This document shows, piece after piece, positions 25,979 to 35,900 of a stretch of DNA of 54,220 nucleotides. The DNA lies in the NCBI GenBank assembly GCA_964388275.1, contig CAYLZD010000029.1, forward strand, positions 1 to 54,220, in the 5' to 3' direction. The stretch comes from JARYLZ01 sp964388275 (lineage in GTDB: Bacteria > Bacteroidota > Ignavibacteria > SZUA-365). The position numbers were made by a program, and so were the translations under genes. The first letter of the stretch is position 1, and every line of letters begins with the position of its first letter. The notes beneath the pieces are model-generated. The model saw only the letters and a list, made by a program, of their open reading frames with translations, did no database searches and was not told the DNA's origin.

Positions 25979-26008
25979 CGTCCAACGTCCAACGTCTCAC
26001 GTCCAACG
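25979..26008 (+). repeat. short tandem repeat of CGTCCAA / CGTCTCA units
   Basis: Four short units (CGTCCAACGTCCAACGTCTC, then ACGTCCAACG) follow the intron end. The rest of the stretch to 26226 (about 280 bases) holds no gene; a 10-base palindrome AAGAATTCTT lies near 26180. Confidence 0.6.
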
Positions 26009-26226
26009 GATACCGCCCGATTCCCATTATGCCGCCCGGTTTCGTATTTTAATTGATCGGGAAGGATGCTCCGCCTGCGTTCTGAGCATTACGGCATCTC
26101 CCAGGAGATAGACCACCCTTCAGATGACAGCGGTTCAGCCTCGTTCTCTAACGGCGACAAATACGCACTGTAAGCATCAAGAATTCTTAGAACAGTCCAT
26201 CATTTCATTTTTCTCAGGAGCCACAC

Positions 26227-27300
26227 ATGAGACTTGTCACGTTTTTCTTCGCGCTGTGCATAAGCGCAGCCGCATTCGCACAGTCGCACGATCCCGGCGT
26301 CTGGACAGTAACGGGATCCGTCACACCGGAAACAAGCATCCGGATCGATGCCGCCTCTCCCGGCACGCCGGCGCAGCCCGCGGCGCAGACGGCCCGGCAA
26401 GCGCCCGCCGGCGTGCTGGCCATAGATACGCTGCAGGATCATTTCCTGCGCTCGACGAATTTCTTCAACTACGTCTACCGCGACGCCCAGCAGAACACCT
26501 TTCCCGTGGTGGGTTCGAACACCCTGTACCTGTTCTGCGGACAGAAATTTCCCATGACCGGGAATGCCAGAATTCTCGGAGCCCTGCTGGCCGTGTCTGT
26601 GAAGCGCATCAACGGCATCTCCGATACCATGGTCGTCAATGTTTGGCCCGGTAACGAGACCACCGGACTTCCCGCCGGCCAGACTCTCGGCTTCGGCCGC
26701 TTCCTGTCCGATGAACCCGATACTTCCACAGCCACGCGTGTCTTTACATTGGTCGAAATGGAGCAGGAAGTCAACGTGACCAACGCGTTCGTGATCACCG
26801 TCCGCACTCGACGCCTGTCCGACAACGACGATCTGTTCATGATCTGGTCCAACGCACAGGGTGACGGGCGCGGCGAACGACGGGCCTGCTACATCACCGT
26901 ACAGGACAACAACCTCATTTCAGGCGATTTCGCGCAGCTTCTCAACTTCAGCGGCGCGCCGGCGGATTTCGACATAATGATTTTGGCCATTATCGACGGC
27001 AACATCTCGAGCGCGGACAAGCCGGGAGCGGCGATCGGCGGACTCGAATTCCGCGGCATCGGCCCCAATCCCGCGGGCGACGTCGCAACCGTGCATCTTC
27101 GCATGGAGCGCTCGGCCCGCGTTTCCTTCGACCTGATCGATGCGAGCGGCCGTCTCCTGGGCCCGGTCGCGGAGCGCGAACTGGCGCCAGGCGCGCACAC
27201 GGTGCCCTTGCAGGTCGGCCATCTGGCTTCAGGAACTTATTACCTGCGCATCTCGCACGCGGGCGGCGCCTTCGCGACACCTCTGCGCATAGCCCGGTAG
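26227..27300 (+). CDS. secreted T9SS-cargo protein of unknown function
   Basis: 357 residues. The ATG has AGGAG seven bases upstream. A signal peptide (LVTFFFALCISAAAFAQS) precedes a Pro/Ala/Gln-rich linker and a beta-rich domain (about 75-265; STNFFNYVYRDAQQN, VVNVWPGNETTGLPAG, FVITVRTRRLSDNDDLFMIW). The C-terminal 85 residues form a T9SS sorting domain (IGPNPAGDVATVHL to TPLRIAR). The middle domain resembles the beta-sandwich in exported proteins that follow a LGGATFPFSV-type layout, but I cannot name a family. It should be displayed on or released from the outer membrane. A terminator follows 35 bases after the stop. Confidence 0.8.
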   Translation: MRLVTFFFALCISAAAFAQSHDPGVWTVTGSVTPETSIRIDAASPGTPAQPAAQTARQAPAGVLAIDTLQDHFLRSTNFFNYVYRDAQQNTFPVVGSNTLYLFCGQKFPMTGNARILGALLAVSVKRINGISDTMVVNVWPGNETTGLPAGQTLGFGRFLSDEPDTSTATRVFTLVEMEQEVNVTNAFVITVRTRRLSDNDDLFMIWSNAQGDGRGERRACYITVQDNNLISGDFAQLLNFSGAPADFDIMILAIIDGNISSADKPGAAIGGLEFRGIGPNPAGDVATVHLRMERSARVSFDLIDASGRLLGPVAERELAPGAHTVPLQVGHLASGTYYLRISHAGGAFATPLRIAR

Positions 27301-27335
27301 GACCGCGGCGGAGAATCGTCCGTCTTGAACAAGTA

Positions 27336-27365
27336 GGCCGCGTTCCCCCAGAGCGCGGCCTTTTC
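27336..27365 (+). terminator. intrinsic terminator after the 357-aa T9SS protein gene
   Basis: A 7-bp stem GGCCGCG / CGCGGCC with an 11-base loop is followed by TTTTC. It lies between convergent genes. Confidence 0.65.
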
Positions 27366-27472
27366 AATTCAATAAATCCGTGCGGCGTTTCAAGGAGAGA
27401 GCGTTCGGAACCCGCCCGGCAAAGACAACCGTATAAACGGCGACCTTGCTCCGGCTGTGACTTCAGGCCGGA

Positions 27473-28222
27473 TCAGAACCTCCTCAGCACAGGTCTTCCC
27501 ACATCCAGGTTGTCGGAAAGCCAGCGGCAAAAACCTTCCAGCGTGAACCAGCCTCCCTTCCCGTAACGGTCCGGTGCGCGTTCTATGTGGAATTCCTGCG
27601 CCGGCATGAAGCCGAAACCGATCAGGTACAGCCGGTTTCCTTTCGCATCGCGGCATTCGTCGACGATCATCGACACATGCCCGATGCCGCCGCGCTCGTT
27701 CTGCACTATCATGTCTCCCGGTTTCGCGTCGTTCTCAGCCACCTCGACGCAACCTTTCTTCAGGGAATGGGAATTAGAGTATGAGAAGGCGCGCTGTAAA
27801 AAAGCCCTGTAGCTCCGTCCCGAACTTCTGAAACGGACTTTTCTGCCCGAGTACTCGAAAAGATACAAGTCGTTCAGGCGTTCGCGCTTCTTATGGTATT
27901 CGGCCCAGAAGCGCATGCAGAAGTCGGCGCATTGCTCCAGGTCGCCCCGGAACAGCAACGGCATGTCCACCACCGCAAGCACGTCGTACATCGGATTTCT
28001 TATCGCTTCGCCTCTGTGCGATAATATGACGTTGGAACTTTTCAGCGGCAGTCCTCGCAGCCAGGCGCCGAAGGAATCGCCTCCCGCCGTCACGCGGGCC
28101 CAGCCCCGCGGCGTCGCGAGGTCCCCGACGCTGCGCCGCTGCCCCGGCGCCTGTACGCACAGCGCGGCGACTCCAGCAACGAACACGAAACAGCGAAACA
28201 ACCCGTGAATATGCATGCTCAT
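27473..28222 (-). CDS. DUF4846 family exported protein
   Basis: 249 residues. The ATG at 28222 follows GGAGGAG closely; a second ATG two codons later is a fair alternative. A signal peptide (FVFVAGVAALCVQAPGQ) is present. The body fits DUF4846 (family known by name, function not established): SFGAWLRGLPLK near the start, then AVVDMPLLFRGDLEQCADFC, RFWAEYHKKRERLNDLYLFE and, near the end, PGDMIVQNERGGIGHVSMIV. Cysteines sit in the EQCADFC segment. The conserved phrase GHVSMIVDECRD resembles CHAP/NlpC-like cores, so a peptidase-like fold is possible, but this is not shown. It stands alone, convergent with the T9SS gene and divergent from the MgtC-like gene. Confidence 0.75.
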   Translation of the reverse strand: MSMHIHGLFRCFVFVAGVAALCVQAPGQRRSVGDLATPRGWARVTAGGDSFGAWLRGLPLKSSNVILSHRGEAIRNPMYDVLAVVDMPLLFRGDLEQCADFCMRFWAEYHKKRERLNDLYLFEYSGRKVRFRSSGRSYRAFLQRAFSYSNSHSLKKGCVEVAENDAKPGDMIVQNERGGIGHVSMIVDECRDAKGNRLYLIGFGFMPAQEFHIERAPDRYGKGGWFTLEGFCRWLSDNLDVGRPVLRRF

Positions 28223-28334
28223 GTCTCCTCCGGTTTCCGCGACAATTTACGGATAACTCCTTCCCCTTTCACTTTCCCCCCCTCTTCGGTAAGTTGTGCA
28301 CGGCCACCTTCCCCGCCAACAGCCGGAGAAACAC

Positions 28335-29645
28335 ATGGAATCCGCCGCCCTGCTAATTCAGTCAATGACGCAGATCGCCTCCGATCCAAAATTAACGGAT
28401 ATCGCCATCCTGTTTCAGAAAGGGGGAATCAGCCTGCTGGTGGGCGCTCTTGTGGGGCTCGAACGCGAGAGATCCCTTCCCGATTCAGCCAAACTTTTCG
28501 CCGGCATACGCACCTTTCCGATGATCGGGCTCTCCGGTTTCCTCTCGGCGCTGCTTTCGCACGTCATCTCGCCGTGGGTGTTCGTCGCCCTGGTCGTTTC
28601 ATTCTGCGCCCTGGTGATAACGTCGTACGTATTCGAGGCCAGGGAGGGATTCTTCGGCGCGACCAGCGAAATCGCGGCGGTGACGGTTTTCCTTCTGGGC
28701 GCCCTGATTTACTGGGAATTCTATTCGGTGGCGATTGCCGCCGGCGTCATTATCACGCTCTTTCTGTCCATCAAATCGCCGTTGCAGCGCTTCATCGGCA
28801 AGGTTCAGGAAGAAGACATATACGCAACGTTGAAGTTCGCGATCATCTCCGCGATAATACTGCCGGTGCTGCCGAATCAAACCTTCGGACCTCTCGACGT
28901 GCTGAATCCGCGGCAGATCTGGTACATGGTCGTGCTGATCGCGGGCATAGGTTTTCTCGGTTACATACTCGTCAAGATTCTCGGCTCGGAAAAGGGCATT
29001 TCCCTGACAGGCCTCCTGGGCGGATTGGTTTCGAGCACGGCCGTCACACTTTCCTTCTCGCAGAAGAGCCGCACCGCGCCGGAACTCGGCAAGACTTTCG
29101 CCTCGGCTATCATACTCGCCTGTTCCATCATGTTTCCGCGCATACTGATAGAGATCGCGGTGGTTAACAGCTCACTCCTGTCCTTCATATGGCCTTATCT
29201 CGCAGTCTTGCTCGCTTCCGGAGCGGCGGCGGGCATTTTCCTCATAATCGGCGCCCGCAAGCAGGCCGGCGGGGGAGTCAAGCTCAGCAATCCGTTCGAA
29301 TTGATGTCCGCCATAAAATTCGGCCTGATTTTCGCGGTGATACTTTTCGTATCCAAGGCCGCTCAGACCTGGTTCGGCGACGGCGGTGTTTATATAGCCG
29401 CGGCTCTGGCTGGAACCACCGACGTGGATGCGATCACCTTGTCGATGGCCAATCTGGCCAAGGGCGCTGTCTCGGAAAACGTGGCCGCCGCCGCGATACT
29501 GATAGCTGTTCTGGTAAACACAGTCGTCAAGGCGGGCATCGCCATCGCCCTCGGCGCGCCATCCATGCGCAGATACACGCTGCCGGGCTTCGGGCTGGTC
29601 TTCGCGACCGGGCTCGGTATTATTGCGTGGCTGCTTTTTATGTAG
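28335..29645 (+). CDS. MgtC/SapB-type membrane protein with DUF4010 domain
   Basis: 436 residues from the ATG at 28335 (GGAGA upstream). The N-terminal 150 residues are the MgtC/SapB fold with four to five helices and the hallmark GISLLVGALVGLERER followed by GIRTFPMIGLSGF. The C-terminal part is a DUF4010 domain with further helices (GLLGGLVSSTAVTLSFSQKS, AALAGTTDVDAITLSMANLA). Together about 12 membrane segments are visible. MgtC proteins are linked to magnesium stress and to intracellular virulence in other bacteria; the MgtC-DUF4010 fusion is widespread in free-living bacteria with no known substrate. Its stop abuts a G-quadruplex-type sequence before ybaB. Confidence 0.9.
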   Translation: MESAALLIQSMTQIASDPKLTDIAILFQKGGISLLVGALVGLERERSLPDSAKLFAGIRTFPMIGLSGFLSALLSHVISPWVFVALVVSFCALVITSYVFEAREGFFGATSEIAAVTVFLLGALIYWEFYSVAIAAGVIITLFLSIKSPLQRFIGKVQEEDIYATLKFAIISAIILPVLPNQTFGPLDVLNPRQIWYMVVLIAGIGFLGYILVKILGSEKGISLTGLLGGLVSSTAVTLSFSQKSRTAPELGKTFASAIILACSIMFPRILIEIAVVNSSLLSFIWPYLAVLLASGAAAGIFLIIGARKQAGGGVKLSNPFELMSAIKFGLIFAVILFVSKAAQTWFGDGGVYIAAALAGTTDVDAITLSMANLAKGAVSENVAAAAILIAVLVNTVVKAGIAIALGAPSMRRYTLPGFGLVFATGLGIIAWLLFM

Positions 29646-29668
29646 GGAGTAGGGGGTGGGGAGTGGGG
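29645..29668 (+). other. G-quadruplex-type run
   Basis: GGGAGTAGGGGGTGGGGAG, then TGGGG, on the plus strand gives four G-tracts of at least three with loops of 1-4 bases. It begins at the last base of the MgtC-DUF4010 stop codon and lies about 35 bases upstream of the TACATTTG element of ybaB. Confidence 0.6.
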
Positions 29669-29701
29669 AATGAAGGGTGTGCGTGGGAGCGGGAAGCTGC
29701 G

Positions 29702-29709
29702 TACATTTG
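29702..29709 (+). promoter_or_regulatory. TACATTTG -7 element before ybaB-recR
   Basis: It matches TAnnTTTG exactly and lies 40 bases before the ybaB start. No TTG is found at the -33 position because the upstream part is G-rich, so this is a half-match. Confidence 0.35.
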
Positions 29710-29749
29710 AAGGCAATGCGATTTCGAACACCAAGGAGACAATGAATCG

Positions 29750-30091
29750 ATGAATCTGAATTTTCAGGATATGCTGGCGCGTGTACAGGAGATGCAGTCC
29801 CGGATGGCCGAAGCTCAAAACCGCTTGAAAGGACTCGAAACCGAAGCGGATGTCGGCGGAGGCATGGTCAGGGTCCGCGCCAACGGCAAGCAGGAACTCG
29901 TCTCCATTTCGATAGAACGCGGCGTTATCAATCCCGACGACGCCGCGCTGCTCGAGGATCTGATCGTCTCGGCGGTGAACAAGGCGCTGGACCAGTCGCG
30001 CGCGCTCGCGCAGGAGGAGCTCGGCAAGGCTACCGGCGGAATGCTGCCGAATATCCCGGGCCTCGATTTGGGATCGCTTGGTCTGAAATAA
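29750..30091 (+). CDS. ybaB: YbaB/EbfC nucleoid-associated protein
   Basis: 113 residues, the normal length for the family. The N-terminal helix (DMLARVQEMQSRMAEAQNRL) is a coiled coil that dimerises. The centre has the conserved beta segment GGGMVRVRANGKQELVSISI. The C-terminal helix (LLEDLIVSAVNKALDQS) is followed by a flexible Gly-rich tail. The protein binds DNA and coats the nucleoid. The gene precedes recR by 13 bases, the classical ybaB-recR arrangement. AAGGAG lies 11 bases upstream of the chosen ATG; an earlier ATG at 29742 makes only a three-codon frame. Confidence 0.93.
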   Translation: MNLNFQDMLARVQEMQSRMAEAQNRLKGLETEADVGGGMVRVRANGKQELVSISIERGVINPDDAALLEDLIVSAVNKALDQSRALAQEELGKATGGMLPNIPGLDLGSLGLK

Positions 30092-30104
30092 TCCCGCCCG
30101 ACAG

Positions 30105-30701
30105 ATGCTTTGCACCTCACCCTCGCTGGATGCCCTGGTCGCGGAGTTCTCGCGGCTGCCGGGCATCGGCAGAAAAACGGCGCAAAGGCTCGCCATCCAT
30201 GTGCTCAAGATGTCGCGGGAGGACGCGCAGCGCATGGCGGAAGCCGTTCTGGAAGTCAAGGACAGAGTCCGCGAGTGCTCCATCTGCTGCAACATAACCG
30301 AGGACGATCCCTGCGCCATCTGCACGAGCATGAAACGCGACCGCACCCTCATCTGCGTCGTGGAAGAATCCACCGATGTGCTGGCAATCGAAAAGACCAA
30401 CGACTTCAGAGGGCTCTACCATGTCCTCGGCGGGCGGCTTTCGCCGCTCGATGGCGTGGGGCCTGATTCGCTGCGCATACGGGAATTGCTCGACAGGACA
30501 GTCTCCGGAGTGGAAGAAGTAATTCTCGCGATGAATCCCAACGTCGAGGGAGAAGCGACCACACTCTACCTATCTCGGCTTCTGAAACCGCTGTGTCCGC
30601 GCATCAGCCGCATTGCAAGGGGATTGCCCATCGGCGCGGACCTGGAATTCGCCGACAACGCGACGATCAGCCGCGCTCTCGAGGGACGCATTCCACTGTA
30701 A
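30105..30701 (+). CDS. recR: recombination mediator RecR
   Basis: 198 residues, standard length. An N-terminal helix-hairpin-helix (FSRLPGIGRKTAQRLAIHVL) is followed by a zinc finger with Cys58, Cys61, Cys70 and Cys73 (CSICC, then CAIC), and a Toprim domain (LICVVEESTDVLAIEKTN, FRGLYHVLGG). The C-terminus has IARGLPIGADLEFAD, typical of RecR. With RecO or RecF it helps load RecA on single-stranded DNA at gaps. It is cytoplasmic. It follows ybaB in the same operon; a methyltransferase gene starts 20 bases after its stop and may be co-transcribed. Confidence 0.95.
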   Translation: MLCTSPSLDALVAEFSRLPGIGRKTAQRLAIHVLKMSREDAQRMAEAVLEVKDRVRECSICCNITEDDPCAICTSMKRDRTLICVVEESTDVLAIEKTNDFRGLYHVLGGRLSPLDGVGPDSLRIRELLDRTVSGVEEVILAMNPNVEGEATTLYLSRLLKPLCPRISRIARGLPIGADLEFADNATISRALEGRIPL

Positions 30702-30721
30702 CACCGGAGCTTCGAGCGCGA

Positions 30722-31462
30722 ATGCCGTGGTTTGAGAACTGGTTCGCCGATGAACTGTACATTGAGCTATACAGCCACAGAGACGCCGAGGAAGCAAGAC
30801 AAGCGGTGGAACTGTTCCTCGATGCCACGCGCCTCGATCCGCCCGCCGCGCTCATGGATCTGGCCTGCGGCACAGGACGGCACGCTTTCGAGTTCGCGCG
30901 ACGCGGTTTCAATGTGATCGGCGTCGATCTGTCGCCCACGCTGCTCGCAGTCGCTCACAGAAAAACCCGGCGTTTCGCGGGAGTCCTCTCTCTCGTCCGC
31001 GCCGATATGCGCCGCATACCGTTCAGGCGCGATTTGGATGCCGTGGCCCAGTTGTTCACCGCATTCGGATATTTCTCTTCCGACGAGGAAAACGCCGGCG
31101 TCATAAAGGGTGTGGCTGACGTATTGCGTCCGGGCGGGTGGTACATGCTGGATTTTTTCAATGCCGGGCTGGTTTCGGAAACCCTGAAGCCGAGGACAGA
31201 GAGGGAGACCGCAGAAGGACTGGTAGTGGAGGAAAGGCGCATCGAAGCCGGACGCATTGAGAAAGACATAACGTTGCTTCGGCCGGAAGGTGAACGCAAA
31301 TACCGGGAATCCGTGCGACTGTTCACGCCTGATGAAATCAAGGCGATGTTGCATGCCTCGGGATTCGGGATTATCGAGGTCTTCGGCTCGTATGCCGGCT
31401 CGAGGTTTCATGCGGCTTCCGAACGATGTATCTTTCTTGCGCGCCATGAATCGAGGAGTTGA
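30722..31462 (+). CDS. class I SAM-dependent methyltransferase
   Basis: 246 residues from the ATG at 30722 (MPWFENWFAD). Motif I is LMDLACGTGRHAFEFARRG (about 45-63), followed by NVIGVDLSPTLLAVA, an ADMRRIPF segment (motif II) and the region VLRPGGWYMLDFFN. The C-terminal extension (about 160-246) carries RLFTPDEIKAMLHASGF, a substrate-recognition-type tail common in UbiE/SmtA-like small-molecule methyltransferases. Substrate unknown. It is cytoplasmic. The gene lies in a row with ybaB-recR and two lipoprotein genes and may be transcribed with them. Confidence 0.85.
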   Translation: MPWFENWFADELYIELYSHRDAEEARQAVELFLDATRLDPPAALMDLACGTGRHAFEFARRGFNVIGVDLSPTLLAVAHRKTRRFAGVLSLVRADMRRIPFRRDLDAVAQLFTAFGYFSSDEENAGVIKGVADVLRPGGWYMLDFFNAGLVSETLKPRTERETAEGLVVEERRIEAGRIEKDITLLRPEGERKYRESVRLFTPDEIKAMLHASGFGIIEVFGSYAGSRFHAASERCIFLARHESRS

Positions 31463-31471
31463 AGGACTGTG

Positions 31472-32149
31472 ATGGACGTGTTCTCGAAATACGGATTCAA
31501 GATGCAGGGACGCGGTTCAGACCTGAACGCCGGAGCGGCTGCCGAAGCGAGGGGACTCGCACTGAGGCTTGTCCGATCGGTTTTTCCATTGTTAGCCGCG
31601 CTGGCTTGCGCGGCTTGCGGTCTCTTCGATACAAGGGATGCCGAAGCCCCGAAAAACGTCAGCTCGAGCTTCGTGCCGCCCACATCCCCGGAACTCGTGC
31701 TCGCGAATCTGCAAAACTCGATTTCGGAAAGAAACGAGAACGATTATATCCGCTGCCTTGTGGATACTGTCAGCACTGCGAGAGTCTTCGAATTCGTGCC
31801 GACCGCCGCTGCGGCCGCGCGCTATGCGTCGGTATTCAGGTCGTGGTCGCTGGCCTCCGAGAAGGCGTGGTTCACGGCTCTGACTGCTTCGACTCCGCCG
31901 TCCGCCGCATCCTCCCTGCTTCTGTCGGGCGGATTTACCCTGCGAGCCGCCGATTCCGCAGTCTATCAGGGCGATTATCAGATCACCTTCGCTCACGGCA
32001 TAGGCGGGATCCCGGAGACGGCCCGCGGCAATCTGCAATTCGTAATGGCCGCTGACCGCGCTTCGTTCTGGAGTATCGTGCGATGGATCGATTCGCCCGC
32101 GGGAAACGACGCGAGCTGGAGCGAGTTCAAGGGCCGCTTCGCTTATTGA
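31472..32149 (+). CDS. lipoprotein, first of a tandem pair
   Basis: 225 residues from the ATG at 31472, preceded by AAGGA. The leader has a basic start, a long hydrophobic core (SVFPLLAALACAAC) and a lipobox at the Cys before GLFD, so it should be lipid-anchored; the n-region is long (about 35 residues). The mature part (PTSPELVLANLQNSISERNE, DYIRCLVDTVSTARVFEFVP) resembles a family of short lipoproteins with an NTF2/SnoaL-like cone fold, common next to one another in FCB genomes. The following gene has similar design, so both are probably derived from a duplication. Function unknown. Confidence 0.7.
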   Translation: MDVFSKYGFKMQGRGSDLNAGAAAEARGLALRLVRSVFPLLAALACAACGLFDTRDAEAPKNVSSSFVPPTSPELVLANLQNSISERNENDYIRCLVDTVSTARVFEFVPTAAAAARYASVFRSWSLASEKAWFTALTASTPPSAASSLLLSGGFTLRAADSAVYQGDYQITFAHGIGGIPETARGNLQFVMAADRASFWSIVRWIDSPAGNDASWSEFKGRFAY

Positions 32150-32160
32150 CGGTCAAGGTG

Positions 32161-32709
32161 ATGAACCATTTTTATTTCACGTGGCATTCAGCGCCTGTCA
32201 CCGGCACATTTTCCGCCTGTCTCACGGCCGCCTTGGGATTGCTCCTATGCGCCTGCAATCCTTTCGCGCCTGAAATCGACACCGGCGTCGACGGAACCAA
32301 TGAACTGATTTCCGACCAGTCGACGATCGACGGCGTGTTTCAGAATTTTCGATCCTCGTATATTTTCAAAGACACTACGATTTTCGGCGGCCTGCTCTCG
32401 CATGACTTCACTTTCACTTACAGGGATTACGACAAACTTGTGGACGTAAGCTGGGGGCGGGACGAGGAGATGCGCATAACATCGCGCCTTTTCGACAACG
32501 CACAGAGCCTCAATCTGATCTGGAACAATATAATCGGCTTCGCGGGCGACAGTCTCCGATGGAATGTAACACGCGGCTTCAACCTGACAGTCACTTTCAA
32601 TCCGGGTGACGTTGTGCGCGTCGACGGGCGCGTCACGCTGGATCTTCGCAGAATCAGCTCTTCCGATCCCTGGCGAATCACTCAGTGGAGGGATGAATCG
32701 AATTTCTGA
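32161..32709 (+). CDS. lipoprotein, second of a tandem pair
   Basis: 182 residues from the ATG at 32161. The leader ends in LLLCAC followed by NPFAP, a good lipobox. The mature part (QSTIDGVFQNFRSSYIFKDT, LVDVSWGRDEEMRITSRLF, then RVTLDLRRISSSDPWRIT) corresponds in layout to the previous gene: a helical LxNFxxSY segment, a D-F-T-F strand region and the W-R-I-x-x-W end. Eleven bases separate the genes. The role is unknown; NTF2-like lipoproteins can bind ligands, which is only an inference here. Confidence 0.7.
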   Translation: MNHFYFTWHSAPVTGTFSACLTAALGLLLCACNPFAPEIDTGVDGTNELISDQSTIDGVFQNFRSSYIFKDTTIFGGLLSHDFTFTYRDYDKLVDVSWGRDEEMRITSRLFDNAQSLNLIWNNIIGFAGDSLRWNVTRGFNLTVTFNPGDVVRVDGRVTLDLRRISSSDPWRITQWRDESNF

Positions 32710-32886
32710 TCCGAGCTGAAATTCGAAGCGTCGCGTTTCTTTCGTTACATATCAAGGCGGCCGATACGGCATTTTCCTCTTCGCGGGCCGCGCAGCCGAA
32801 ACTTTTTCGCAATACCACTGTAAAACAATAGGTTGGGCCGGCGGCAATCGGGACTCTGATTCAATTCGAACAACTCGATCTGGGCA

Positions 32887-32918
32887 TTGCCCGATTATCC
32901 GTTAATTACCTAACTTTC
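32887..32918 (+). promoter_or_regulatory. candidate promoter of the sensor-phosphatase gene
   Basis: TTG (32887-32889), 21 bases, and TAACTTTC (32911-32918), one base from TAnnTTTG. A GGAGG at 32932-32936 and the ATG at 32945 follow. The rest of the 32710-32944 gap (235 bases) shows nothing else I can support. Confidence 0.35.
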
Positions 32919-32944
32919 GGCTGAAATTACCGGAGGAATTGGCT

Positions 32945-35900
32945 ATGATCATACATGGCCGGAAGGGGCGCAGGGCTTCAACCCGGTTTCCATTTGTCGC
33001 CGTACTCGTCATGACGGTCTTGTTTTCGGGTATGAAGCTCTCCGCCTTTGTTCAGGGCGGCCCGGACTCGTTCGAACACCTGTCTCTGGAAGAAGGACTC
33101 TCTCAGAGCATAGTCAGCGTCATTCACAAGGACAGGCGCGGTTTCATGTGGTTCGGCACGCAATCCGGCCTGAACCGCTTCGACGGTTATTCGTTCAGGA
33201 TTTTCAAGCATCTCCCCTTCGATTCTACGTCTATTTCGGGAAATGACATCTCATCCATTACCGAAAACAAAGACGGCATGCTCTGGATCGGAACATCAAC
33301 TGCCGGATTGAACCGCATGAATCCGCGCACCGAAACCTTCACTTCTTTCCGCCACGATCCCGCGAATCCGAACAGCATCGGAAGCGACCACGTGGGCTAT
33401 GCCTTCGAGGATTCGAAGAGACAGATCTGGATTATCACTTCCGCGGGCGGCGTCGACAGGATGGACTTGCGAACGGGCCGGATTCAGCGGTACCGACACT
33501 CCCTTTCCGATCCGGAAAGCATCAGCGACGATAAGATCTACTGTGTCACAACGGACGCCGCGGGCAATATCTGGTTCGGGACGTCGAAAGGGCTCAACAG
33601 ATACGACAGAAACAAAGACGCCTTTGTTCGTTATATGCACGATCCGAACGACCCGGAATCGCTGGGCTACGATCAGGTGGTCCATATCTACGAATCGCCG
33701 CGAGAACCCGGGATATTGTGGATCGGAACGGCGGATCCGAAAAGTTTGACCGACGGCGGGGGACTCAACCGTTTCGACGTTGCCTCCGGGAAATTCCGTC
33801 GATATACGCATGATCCTTCGAATCCACGCAGCATCGGCAGCGATCTGGTGGGGATGATCATCGAGGATCGTTCAGGCGCCCTTTGGATCGGCACAGGCAA
33901 AGGTTTGAGTCATTTCGACCGCCAAAGCGGAGTTTTCAAAACTTTCATCCCATATCCCGACGAGAAACGGGGGCATGGAAACACCGTAACGGCGATTTGC
34001 CTGGATGTACTCGGCCGTGTATGGATCACCACCATTGACAAGGCAAGCGTTCACTGTTTCAATCCGGCCGACGGATCGTTCGCCACATACACGCACAATT
34101 CCGACGGACCGCGCCGTTTGAGCGGCGCCTTTGTCCACGCGATGTTCGAGGATTCGACCGGAGTACTATGGATAGGGACTGAACTCGGAGGGCTGACCAA
34201 GATCAATCATTACGGACGGAAATTCGAACTCCGCAGCGCGGATCCGCGCGACCCGGCGCCGCTGAGCAACGGTCTGGTCCGGTCGCTTCTTGTCGACAAA
34301 TCGGGCTGCCTCTGGGCCGGTGTGCTGCGGGAAGGTCTCAATCGCTATTCCCCCGACCGCAAATCCGTCAGGTATTTCCGCCCGAATAAAAAACAGAAAG
34401 GCGCTTTGCCCAATGGAAATATCTGGGCGTTGTGCGAAGACCGCGCCGGCAACGTCTGGGCGGGCACGCTCGGCGGAGGGCTCTGCCGTTTCGACAAAGC
34501 GAGCGAGACCTTCACGACCTACTCGCATGATCCGAAAAACGACGGCAGCATTTCGAGCGATTACATACGCGTCATTTTCGAAGATTCCGAAGGGCGGCTG
34601 TGGGTGGGCACGGAGACCGCCGGTCTCAATCTTTACGATGCCGGAAGCGACTCCTTCATACACTTCAAGCACGATCCGGGTGATATGGCGTCAATCGGCG
34701 CCAATGCGGTCCGCGCGATAGCGCAAGACGCATCCGGAGTGATATGGATTGGAACTTTCGGAGGCGGGCTGAACAGAATGATAATCAAGCTCGCCCCCGG
34801 AGGCGGCGTCCGGACGGCGGCGTTCAAACGTTATGCCCACGATCCGCACAATCCCGACGGCATCAGCCAGAATTTGATACAGTCGATGTGCGCGGATACG
34901 AAAGGGAGAATCTGGATCGGGACTTTCGGCGGGGGATTGGACTGCTTCGATCCGAAACATGGTACCTTCAGGCACTTCACCGAGCAGAATTCCGATTTGC
35001 CAAACAACGTCATTTACGGAGTTCTCTGCGACGACGCCGGGCGGATCTGGTTCAGCAGCAATCGCGGCATATCCCGCTGCGATCCCGAGACCGGAATCAT
35101 CGCGAACTACGACGTGTCGGACGGGCTGCAGAGCATGGAGTTCAACGGGCAGGCCGCGTACAAGGCGGGAAACGGCGAGATGTTCTTCGGCGGCATAAAC
35201 GGATACAATTCATTTTTTCCGGACAGTATTATCGCTAATCCGAATATCCCGCGTGTCGCGGTAACAGATTTCAGGATATTCGACAATCCGGTCCAGGTGG
35301 GCGGCGATTCTCCACTGCAAGCCAACATTCTGGAAACCAGCGAAATCACGCTCCCACATTGGCAGAACGACGTGTCCTTTACGTTCGCCGCACTGCACTA
35401 CAATTGCCCGTCAAAGAACCGGTACAGCTACATGCTGGTGAATTACGATACAAGATGGAGGGAGGGTTCCTCGACCAGGACTGCGGCGTATACCAATCTG
35501 GATCCGGGGGAGTACATCTTCAGGGTGCGCGCTGCGAGCGGCGACGGCGTCTGGAACCTGGAAGGAGTCTCCATTCGTCTCATAATCCGCCCGCCCTGGT
35601 GGAAAACCGCTCCCGCTTACGTTGCGTACGTCGTTCTTTTCCTGCTCCTGCTGTTCGGCATTCATCGCATACAGCATCGCCGCATCACGGCGAAGGAGCG
35701 CGAAGCGTCCCTGCTCCGTGAAGCCGAGCTTCGCGCCAGCATGGCCGAGGCCGAAGCGCGGGCCGCCCGCGCCGAGAAAGAGCGCGTCTCGCATGAACTG
35801 GAGGAGGCCCGCAAGCTGCAGCTGTCCCTGCTTCCCCGTGAACTGCCGCTTCTGCCGGATCTCGACATCGCGGTGCACATGCAGACGGCCGCCGAAGTTG

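Noticed and set aside
29742..29753. three-codon leader ORF before ybaB (ATGAATCGATGA)
   Set aside because: The Shine-Dalgarno is only three bases from that ATG, too close; probably chance.
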